This document shows positions 39,201 through 51,036 of a stretch of 64,000 nucleotides of DNA, in pieces. The stretch is from Fistularia commersonii. Lineage: Eukaryota > Chordata > Actinopteri > Syngnathiformes > Fistulariidae. The position numbers were made by a program, and so were the translations under genes. Position 1 is the first letter of the stretch. The number at the start of each line of letters is the position of its first letter. Where the stretch lies: NCBI GenBank assembly GCA_037954325.1, contig JBBMNZ010000014.1:13304956-13368955 (forward strand), given 5' to 3'. Below the pieces are notes generated by a model. The model was not told the origin of the DNA, ran no database searches, and saw only the letters and a list, made by a program, of their open reading frames with translations.

Positions 39201-42200
39201 CAATTTAAAGTTGCAGATTCTACCCAACAGCTCAAGATTGAGATTGACTCATCGAGGAAAATTTAGACAGAGAAACCAAATTATAAATGAATCAATAAGC
39301 TTGATAACATTATACTAATAACTACCGTACTCTGAAGTTTCCTAGGTCTGATACTAATGTCTCACTTGAAATATCTGTAATTATTTAATATTTATCATGA
39401 TTAGCAAATTAAGTACTTTTTCTCCCTTTGATAGAAATATGTCATACTAGGCATGGTGGTTCAGTGGTGAGGGCTTCCGTCTCACAGCAAGAAGGTTCTT
39501 GGTTTCCAAAAGGGGCCTTTCTGTGTGGAGTTTGCATGTTTACCACATGTTTGCATGGGTTTCCCCTGGGTTCCCCAGTTTTCTTGTACGATCCAAAAAA
39601 ACATGGAGAAGGTTAATTTGAGACCCTAAATTGCACAAGTTTGTGAATGAGAGATTGAATTGAATAGTAGTATGTCACGATATATGGCTCTCTATGTCAT
39701 CTGGCAACTGGTCCAAGATAAACCACTTTCACCCAATGACAGCAGGGATAGGCTCCTGCCCCCACATGGCCTTGACTGCAAAATAAGCATCATCCTGCAG
39801 ATAATGAATTAATGAATTAATCAATGTCACACTGTCTGCTTAATTGTTGAAAACCATTTCAAATACATAATGTACAGTGCTTTTCAGTGCAGTGACGAGT
39901 TGTAGATGGAACCTAATACCTCAATGTTATTATATTTGGTCTAATTTTGACAAAATAAATTAATCAAGTAGTGGATGGATGCCATCGATGTATGACCCAT
40001 CTGTGCCTGAAAGTGTGTATATGGCTTGCTGTCATCACACTTTAAATTTTGATGTTGTATTGAAAGAGTTCTTTTTAGGATGCATTTGTTTGGTTTGATT
40101 TGAGGTTTCGGGATAGATTTCGAAAGCAGCCTTTCTGTGTGGTGTTCATGTCGTCCCAGTGTCTGTCTGGCTTCTTTCAGAGTTCTTTTGTTTTGTCCCA
40201 CAGTCCAAACATATGCTGTTGTTTAACTGATAATGCTGTATGTACAGATTTCCCCATGGGGATTAATAAAGCTAAAATTATTATCATTATCATTATTGTT
40301 ATTGTTATTATTGTTATTAGAGGTGCAGGGAGGCTGGAGCCTGTCCCAGCTGTCATTGGGTGAGAGATGGGTTTTAATGTTGACCGGTTGCCAGTTGATC
40401 ATAGGGCCACACATAGAGACAAACAACAACTTAATCTCATTCACACATCCAGCCAATTTTTCCAAATTACCTTCTGCATGTTTTTGGACTGTGGGAAGAA
40501 ACAGGAGAACCCAGAGGAAACCCCTGCAGACACAGAGAAAAAATAAAAACTCTACAAAGGAAGCCCCCCTGTGGGAGTCAAACCAAGGTCCTTCATGCTA
40601 TGAGAGGGAACAGCTAACCACCGTGCCGCTCAAATCCATGCATGTGCGGGGGGAAATTCAACATACCAAATCACTGGCTGCTCAAAAAAAGATAATACTT
40701 TGTTTGTGTCATTGTGCAGAATTTGGAGAGATACGTACAGAGCAAAAAGCAGTTCAACAAAGCTGCCACGAAGACAGAGGCAAGTGTGAGGTAAGAGATT
40801 GACACACTAAAACACATATCCTTAAACTATATTGCAGGTTTAAACTTTAAGCCATATTATTCCCTCAGGAAACGCATCCACCAACTAATATATTCTCACA
40901 GGCCTAGGGACAGCAGACTATTAGTGATAGACAAGGATCTGCTCTTTTCCTTTTTTTATATTGAATCTGTGTATTTGCTTGAGCAAACCTGACCATTATG
41001 ATAAGAATTTTAATTGGCTCCTCCAGTTAAAGTTAAACAATAACTCCTTTCCCATCCCTTCCTCTCATTGTAAACTTAAATGAGCCACAGCCATGGAAAG
41101 GTAGCTAATTACTGCCGCTAGAGTGTGGGAGTCACCTCACGTTAGAAACCAGGCCATGACTTGGTATAAAATTTTGTATCACACCAGTAAGTGGACATCA
41201 CTTCTACTAGACAAGTGACAAGATAATGAATGGAAATATTGAATAAATGAGTAGCAAAAAAAAAGGCATCCACACCCTGGCGCTTGGGGATTAATTTTCA
41301 GGTCATAGAATCCAGGAGTTTCAGTCACAGGACTTTCTCAAATAGCTTCTGTTTCAGTGGGAGTAGTTAAAGTAACATTTTCTTTTACATTTGTGAGAAC
41401 ATTTTCAGTACGCAAGGTTGGAAGATGCTGTGGACATTATGTATTTGATGTTTGAGGGGCTTGTGTATTAACTACATATGAAGAAGATAGTTTCAAGATA
41501 ATTTTTCAGGATATTTACAAGGAGTCATATTTGTGCCAATGTTCGGAGTTTTGCTGAACAATATTTTGTGAACAAGATCTGTTTTGTGCAGGTTATCAAC
41601 CCCGTGCTTCTATAGAGCTCACTCAGCTTTGCCTCTACACTCGCTTAAGCTGACAGTGTTACAAATATGTCACGACTTTAACCAGTCACTGACCTCAACA
41701 AAGTCAACAGGGTTAACAGCTTTGTATCCCATCAGTTTGCTTATAAAACAGCACAAGGATTATGGGAATTTCTCATGAATGATTTTCGGTGCTCGGTCCG
41801 GCTACAGAAGTACATGGTTAGGCTAGCTATTTTAGACAATGTCCTCTGCATCAGAGCCACATGTAAGTAGTTTGATTCCCCTAATCCTCCCAGTTGTGGA
41901 AGCAGCCTGTCTCCATACAAGGCAGCCAAGCAGGATGGCTTTCTCCAAATCAGTGATTGGTTGGAATTGTGAACTGTTGTAATGCTGTGCCAGGCAGGCA
42001 GACAGTGTTTAGAGAGGCACACACCAAAGGGAAACTGTTCAGCTTGAAGTGGAAATGTTGAGCAAGCGTAAAGCCAGAGATGGGCTTGGTCAAAGCAGAT
42101 TTTTGCACACACATAAATGATTTTTGCATGCAAAATTATGATACTGCACAATCAGATAAGGGGTTTTATTACAACTCCATTGACTGAGATTGGCAGTGCA

Positions 42201-45020
42201 GTATGTGCTTCAGCTGATACTGAGTAGTAAATACAGTCCACTGATAATTTCAGTGGGCAGGATATTATTAAAAAACTGTATTAATCCCAGTTTAAAATAG
42301 ATAAAGCTTTGAGAGTTCAACAGTGCAGATATCAGAGGCACTGGTCTACTGAACAGGGTTCCCATGGGTCCTAAAATGCCTTAAAGGCATTGAATTCATT
42401 TATCCAAATATCTCTAAATAATTGATATGATCACTTACTTTACAATTCACCCGAAGCATATCTTTTAATCTTTTGAGTGTCTGGGCTTCTGTGAACAGAT
42501 ACACTGTTTAGCAGCATTCTAGTATCGCACAAAACAGAGATGGTTTGGGAACACGATGGAAAGCCGAGTTGTGTCCTTTGAATTTGTCACCCTCTGAAGA
42601 GATGAGCAAAGTCCCTAATAGGAGAAGTGATCTTGAACTTAGACTATTTGTTTTTTTCAACACATTTATCAGCAGTTTTAGACCATTGGGACACCAGATT
42701 TACATGTTTACTGAACCAAGATCTTTCCCCTTTAAAGAAATTCACTCTCACAACACTTCATCATGATCATATGCTGAAGTTTGGATTTGACCTGTTGGAG
42801 TAAATAAGTTTGGATTAGCTTATTTGTGAAAATATGCATTGGTTATTTCTCTACAATGCAAGTAAAAGCTAACAAGTCTCAACATGTGAAACTGCTCTTA
42901 CTTTGCATACAGTTTCAAGAAGCTGAGCTTGTCACCTTGGTCATCAAAGGTCAACTTAAATTGGATTTTTTTTCTGTCATTCTTATCTGGAGGACTCTTG
43001 CAATGATGTAGAAAAAATGACATGGTTAGATAAGGCATCTTTGGGAGAAGTGAATGTATAGTATCCACAAAGGGAAGAGTTCATGACTGAATGACTGACC
43101 CCTGGAGTGACAAGAGCACTTCATTGAGCACTTCATTGTATGGAAATGATGTAAATAGAAAAAAATGTATTGGCAAAATCAACCACTGAATGAAGAATGA
43201 GTGCCCAGACTTCAGTTATATACTCTATATATACACACACCCACTCTAAACCGTCTTAAGCCTGTAGCTCCGAGCTTGCCCAGATATATGCACAAATATA
43301 CAAGTTATTTTGCTTTGTAGTTAGTGCACCATTTACACAGTACTCTAAAGAGACTTAACTCTTTTCAGCATTTCCGAAAATTGCTAGCATGCTTTTAATC
43401 TACAGTGATTCTAAAGACCAGGTTATTTTACCCTTGGGGGAAAATTGTACTGTAATACCTCTAATCCTCTGGTTGTGGGGATGATGTGTATGAATATTTC
43501 CATGTGTGTGTATAAGGAGGATATTTTAAATCCATAAGTATTTTATCAAGGAAGATAAAACCATTCAACCTTCCAAAGCCACAGTAAGTTCATGGTCAAT
43601 TATATGCTCCTCTTACATGTTCATGAAATTACACTTTCTCTCACTCTGCAATCCAGTCTAACCTAAACCTCCTGGGAATCCAGCAGGGTTATTCTAATGA
43701 ATGGATTATGGGTGAGGTTAGGGTGTTTATTTTGTGAGAAAAGGAGTTTTTTCTCTCTCCCTGCTTACAATTCACCCAACAGTTCACAACACTGAACTCT
43801 TAAAAAAAACATTTACAAAATGTAGGTACATTAGTTCTATTAAGATGAGCTTTGATTTTACATTTTATAATCTGTAAATAATGAAATTCATCAAAGTATG
43901 ACATTCCCAATGATCATGGAGAGCTAATTGTCTGCACTTGATAGATTCTTATATATAATGTATGTACGGCAGCTGCTGTTTAGAAAGTACAAAGCAATTT
44001 GTGGGAAACTCCAGACACTGCTTTCATGTTTTAGTGGTTCAAGTAAACTTTCTGTCAAGTAACCACACAGAGTAGTGTGTACCAGCCACCCCATATATAG
44101 GCAGACACTATAATTCAGAAAAGACTATGGAGAGAAAAAGTTCCCTTTTGAAAGAATTATGGGCAATTAAAAAAAAAAAAAAAAAGAAACTAGAAAATTT
44201 AAAAATTAAATTGGTGCTCTACCTTGAGGGAAGATTGCCTTTTTCCATTCACTGGATCCCCATAACACTGTGCAGGGAGTGACTCATAACTCAAGGTTAG
44301 GTTCGAGTTGTTCTCTAAAAAACAAATAATGACAATAATGATGAAAATAAATAGTCAAAAGATAGAATTGACAACCTTTCTTTATGTTTAATCAGCTTTT
44401 AGTCCTCTATAAAATACCTCCCAAAAATATTTCCTGACCAAATTTCAACATACGAAACCTTCCAGAATCAATTGTCTAGCATTTTCCTTATCAGTGAATT
44501 TAGTGCTTAGTCTTAAATGTGCTAATAATCGAGTGTGGCTATGTGTTCAGGAAACAAATGTAAGTCCCCTGCAGACCTTGTTGTGTCCATGGAGTGTGCG
44601 CATGACAGAGAGAGAACAAGGGAGAGATGAAATGAGATGGAGGGTTGAGAGAGATATAGTGATGGGCTGAGAGAGAGGATGGCGAAGGACTAGTAGCATT
44701 CTAAAATGTCAAATGCCAGTGGAGCATGATAAAACAACTTCAATGACCTCCCTATCATTGTATTTGTCATTCTTTCACTGCCTCTCTCTCTTTCGCCCTG
44801 TGACTTTTTCTCTGGCTTTCTCTATCCAAGCCTTCAGATTTGCCAGCACAATTGTACATACCGTTCATACATACCAGATATTTGCTGCATACTGTATTGT
44901 TATTTCCACTCCGGATGAAGTTAAAATCAACAATAAGCCTGTAATGGTCATTTAACAAGTATTTCTGGCAAGATGGATACAGGGTCTGCAAAATGCGATG
45001 GCAAATTACGCTGACAAGGT

Positions 45021-45058
<38 letters not shown>

Positions 45059-47385
45059 CCAAACAGCCAAGTATCATTATCTTTTTCCTTTTTTAGAATT
45101 TGTTTTCTATATTTATTCCTCTCTACTTTGTCACCAACTATTCCTGAATGCCTTTTTTCCCAAACAAGTTTGTTTCGCGCTTAATTCTCCGTTATAATTA
45201 TCTAACAACATATGTGATTTAAAATTCAGGGCTTTAAACCAGTCTTTCCTAGCTGAACATGGCACTGTGTGGCCATTTCAAGAGAACAGAAATGATAAGG
45301 CTGTGAGCTGAGGAGAGGAAGAAGTTGCCTCGGGACCATGGTTCTTTCTCGTTACAAATGGTTCCCCCTTGTGCCCAAATTGCTTGACAGTGCAGGTCGC
45401 AGCTGCATTTGCATTTTTGACCTAGGGGAATATTTTCAATTAACTTTGTCTTTCCTGATCAATCACAGGGAATAAATGTTAAAAAATGATTTCTTTGTCT
45501 TTTAAGACTTTCAAATGAACTCTTTTGAAATTGTTTTGAGAAATATATATATTTTTTATCTTAGTATATTAAATGTCTCAGATTTTTCTGTCTATCTATC
45601 TATTTATTTATTTATTTTTCAAAATAAAATTGTGTTTAGACTCACTGCTGTAAGCATGCGAACCACCTCTCTTTTCTCCTGTTACCAAACTGCTTATATA
45701 ATTACTTAGTGGTCCCGGTTTGTCATCAAGCTGTATTTACATTATAAGAACACCCAGCATTCTGTCAAGACACAGCCCATAGTGTTGATTCCCTCTAACA
45801 TCACCCTTCTCACATAGCTAAACACATTACAGTTTGGAACTGAAAGTCTCTCTTATTCTTACTCAGGAACAGCAAAGCATTTTGACGTCATTTTCTAATC
45901 ATATCATCACCTACTAATTAATTTCTTTTCTCATGGATCTTTTTAATTCTATTTTACATGACCATTTTGGTCATGGAATCAATTATTTATTTCAATGTAC
46001 AATAATTAACAACATGAAAGTTTGAGTCTGATGTTCCACATCCACAACCTTTGTGGTCTTTTGCTTTCTCAGTCCCAACTTCCCTGTAACATTTTCAAGG
46101 TATCATGTTTGGAAAGAAGGTATACTTGCAAATAAATAATTACATCAAGCAAGTAAACCAGGTGTAACATTACAAAGAGTACATTTTTATTACATTAAAT
46201 TTATTTTGGATGAAACCATCTCCAGTTTTTTGGGAATTGGTTGAGTGTCACATTTGCCACTTCTATTGGTTATCAGTCACAAGTGAAGGGAGGGGGGACT
46301 CCTCAGCAGGCCCTTTTTGGCAGCGCACAGATCTGCAGGGATTTCCAAACCTGCCTAATGACTGCTTAGCCGTAGGATGTTTGCATTTGCCAAGTTGACA
46401 AGGTTTACCATACAGTGGATTTACAGACAGGTTGAGACAGACATGAAGGTTGAGCAGTTATCTTTTTAGTCCAGGTACATTTTGTAGGGGGGAGGGTGAA
46501 GAAGACCACTACTTCTCCAGAGCTGAAGGTAATAAATTGAATGTAAGATGGAGACAGAAGAGCAAGATGGCCACGTCAAACTACTCAGGTCAGTACTGGA
46601 GAAACTTTAACAAGGCCAGTTGTCTGTTACAGTAGTAGTGGAACTGGGCTTAATAGCTAGCTGTTGTCAGATCCCCTGGCCTCACAGATCACTCAGCAGT
46701 TAGACTGGAAGCGTTGACAAGACAAGTCCAGAATCCAAGTTGAAAGCTGGCAGTTGGAGGTAATTGCTCTGTGTTTCCAATAGAAAGGAAATCACGGAAG
46801 GGGGTGTCAGTGATGAGTAAGCTGGTGTAGGGTTAGAAGGGGGTGTCATCACTGAAGAGTAATTTTAAAATTATATGACTATTGGTATTCTCATGTCCAT
46901 TGTTTGCTTCTTGAAATGGACAATTTAGAGGGGTATATCTCACTGCAATAAGTCATCCTGCCTAAGCAGTCAGAAACCAGTTTGCATTTTATGTTTACTA
47001 GATAATAGGCAACAAATTTATTCTCCAGTTTGGTTGATTTACGCTGTAATGTCGGTACAGCTTTATAAAATCTATAAATGAGGAGCTATCAAACTGCAGT
47101 GATGTTGCCCTTGATTTTATGAGGGACAGTGATGAGATGTTTTATGTTTCAAACATTGTCACAGTGGTGCACTGCGGCTCAAATCCTGGAAATGATAAAG
47201 ACAGAAAAGAGGTATCATGAGAGCAATGTAGCAGTGGATGCAGAGGTTGAGGAAGGGGAATGGGGGACATAATGGAGGATAGATGAAGATGATGTCCCAT
47301 TATTACATGGATTTGGATTTATTTTGCAGTTTCATACACGGGTGGCTGATGAAAAAAAGTAAGGTGACAGATAACAAAAGAAGGC

Positions 47386-47420
<35 letters not shown>

Positions 47421-50400
47421 AGAAATATATATGTATATTTATTTCTATTTCACTTTCAAGGGATAGGACTCATCAAATTAATTGCCATGTTTGTTTTTAC
47501 TGCAAGACCTCACAAAAATTATGTATAATGTTTCTGAGCCATGATGCAAAGTACAATACATACAATCTGGCTGGTCAGGTGCTGTGATAACCGGGTGTGG
47601 GTCTTTAATAACTTGGCAGGGAATGGAAGCTGAGCTATATGCTTTGCAGATCTGTGCTTAAACTGTGCATTGTTCCATATTGATTTTCTTCCATATAGAA
47701 ACCAATGTCAACGTTTCAATTTCGATGTTATTTCATTGAAGTTTGTGGTGGCAGATCCAGCTATATCAATAGTGTCAGTTTTAGTGTTGATACTTTGTTT
47801 GTTCAAGTTAGATTGTTTTCTAACCAAAATCCAACCCCTTCTAGATGTCCACTTAATCATCCACCAAACCTCACCTGCTATCATCTTTGATATAGATATA
47901 GTATTAGCTTTTAAGCCCAACTTTGTCTTCTAACATTAACCTTATATTCAGTTTAAAATGAAGTGCAGCCAATAATCAAAATCTATGTGACTTCTGGTGC
48001 AGCTGGCTCTTGCAGCCAGCCCTACAGTATTCTTGGTTCCAGTTTCCAGTCAATTTTACAATGCAGTATTTCGTATTCTTTGACAGATGATTGAATTCAA
48101 TATATTTTCAGAATCAGAATCTCTTTAATGGCCAAATGTAAAATGTATACAGGAATTTGGCATAGTATGTTAGTGCCTTGTAGCAGGAGATACACAAGTT
48201 TGTGTATACATACATAAAACTTGGGACCATTGAGAGGAATGAAGTATTCTACTCCAATGCATTTTGAAAGACAAAGTGGAACCAGAGTACATATATGACC
48301 CTACCTGCTGGTTACAGGTACGATAGGACTAGAGAGATGGGAGAGGACAAATGAATAAGCGTGCAGATACAAGATAGGGGGAAGAGAGGATATGTGCCCT
48401 CAGTCAATTGAAAAGCTGTCAGGGTACAGGTGCATACAAGCTACAAGCTAGAGATAAGAGGCAACTCTGTCTCTCGAGCTGTTTTCCTCTTCACCTACCC
48501 TGCCCTCCCTCCCTTGTTATCATCTCTCTTTCTCTTTACTTCAGCACAGCCCCCCACCCTTATTAATCAAACCCGTAATGGTAAAGTAATCTGGTCAGGA
48601 ATTCCAACCCTCCAACTTGTCAAATTCTATTTCCTGCTGAAATAGATAAGGTTGGACCTGTTTACCTCGCAGTCATCTGTCCACCCTGCAGAGTGTTCTT
48701 GAAGTAAAACAAGAGCTCTTTTCTTTCTTCTCTGCAGAATAACTATTTCTCTGAAGTGCTAAATTGCAATAAGGATTATTTGACAGTTGTTGGTTAAACC
48801 TCTAATACATGCACTTGCTCTAAGGCATAAGTATTTCCTAGATGGATGGGCAATTATTTCTGAAAATATATTTACTGTTGATATGTAAGATTCATCACCA
48901 AATAACCATCATTCCCAAATAATCCTGACCCATATGACCCAAAAGAAGATGATATCCAGGGTCAAGTTTTTAAGAAGGATATTTATCATCACATCTGCTC
49001 TTGTATGGGAAATCACATGTCTGATATTGAACTCAACTTACTTACTTTTATTGTACGTTTTCCACAAATCGTTCTGTGAAATTTTTTTTTCAAATTGTTA
49101 ATGAAAGGGACATATTTGAAGAAAGAGCAGAGGACTCTGAAAGTTCTGAAGGCAATGTTTTCCAATTACTCGATGAACTCCAGTTTGTCATTTATTTATC
49201 TCTGATTCTCGGATAATTACTCAAGGTACTTGATCATTTCTGAAACATTTTCTTCATAATTTTAAGGCTGTACAATTTTAATTAAACATCTGTAAATGCT
49301 TTTGAGTGCATTTGCCTAATGACAAACTACCAATATTCTATTTGAATCTTGTCACAGGAAAAGAAATATAGTGAAGGAATAATTGTGATCTGTGTGGAGA
49401 GTGATAGTCTTTTCACAGTTTTTGTTGTGAAACGAATCATGATGTGAAGTAGTTGTTTGCTGATACATATATTTTATCTGCTGAAAACACTGACACAGAA
49501 TGGTGAGTGATGTGTTATTACTGTTTCTTGACTTACAGAAGTGACTTCTGCTCTTTATGAGCTTTACCCGAGACTCCGTGATGTCATTGTTTCAGCCAAG
49601 AAGTAGATCCAGTGTTTGACGACTCTACTAATGCGTGATAAAGCAGGCTGAGTTATTGCATGGGTCGTAAAGAAATGTATAAAAATAGGAAACATATTGT
49701 TAAATCAATGTGAGCTTACATGCTTTGTTCTCTCAGCGCTAGCAAGGAAATTACGTTAAAGGGAGGTTTGGGGAGCAGAGAGAAACATGCAACAAAGGTA
49801 TGCATTTGGATTTAAACTAGATTAAAACCAGTAGCATAATTAAATAATTCCCTTTTGCATAATGCAGTTTAATGAAGAACATTTTTAAATAGTTTACTCA
49901 CATAAAGACTAACCAGATGTCATTTAATTAAAATTATAGACTTGTAAGTAAGATGTTTTCACAAGCACAGTGATTCACACACATTTCTGAGCATGTATTG
50001 TTGCCCTGAAGTCAGTCAAAGTATTAGATTATATTTTCTTTCTTCCAGCACAGTGAGATGTTTACAAGATTTTCTAATTACTTGCCTGAAACGCAGTAGA
50101 TACAAATACTTTGTAGTTGACAGGATAGAAATAAAATGGCATGTAGGACAATCAGTGCTTCATATGTAAAGCCAAAGCCATTAAGTAAAACACAAATCCC
50201 GTCACTCTAACACTGAGAGAGGCATGGTTTAGAGTTGATAAAGGCATCTCCCTTATCAGTCTTGTAGCTTCGCCATAAGGCTTTTGTAGTTGGTGGCATT
50301 TTTTTTGTGTCTTTTCCATTTTCCAATTTCTGTGCTTTCATTTTTATTTTCTATTTCTCTTTGTCTCCTTAAGCTGATCTGCATGGTCCAGAAGTCTGAG

Positions 50401-50961
50401 CCCTCGATGTTCTGTCTGCCTTCACTGTTGGAGATTAAAAATAATGTGCAGCACCATTAATTAAGCAACTAATCTTACTGTTTGTTGTGTTTTTTAATGT
50501 AAAAAAAAGAAAAAGAAACAGATGCATGTCCTGCTAGCACAGAATGAAATTCATTTTTTTAAAATGGCATCACTCATCATTTTGGACTTTCAGTTTAGCA
50601 TAGTATGAGGATTGAGCTTTTGCTTTGCCGCTGATGAGTGAATTTTAGCCTTCATGCGTCTTGAATAAGCCCCAAATGCTATCAGGAGTCTTTTGGTTTC
50701 TTGATGAGTGCCATTTATTTCAAATTAAAGTAGAGTTCCTTATCTTTGATAGCCTCAAAAAGAGAGAGAAAGAGATAAAGATTGCTTTGGTGTCCTTCTC
50801 TCTATGCTGTAAATGTAATGAGAGCAGAAAAAAGTCGAGGGAGTTTAGGTGTGTGTGAGAAATGTAAGAAATTAGGCTGAACTGGAGAGAGACCGACACA
50901 CCAAAAATGAAAGACGACAGATTAGACAGGCTGGATAAACTATTGGATTACTGTTGCTTGC

Positions 50962-51036
<75 letters not shown>

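Larger units (their letters stand above)
28653..40719. other. Intron 6 of chchd6 (about 12 kb)
   Basis: Holds SINE-type repeats at 29.95-30.30, 32.5, 38.2, 39.45 and 40.3 kb, (CA)n at 31.65 kb, a (CTTAT)n array at 36.24 kb, a hAT element at 36.44-37.03 kb, and AT-rich unique sequence elsewhere (notably 33.5-35.9 and 37.1-38.1 kb). No host exon is recognised. Confidence 0.75.

Noticed and set aside
40233..40802. 189-codon + frame overlapping exon 7
   Set aside because: Most of it is the antisense of a SINE and its flanking tail. The exon 7 reading frame is different and is fixed by its splice sites and homology.
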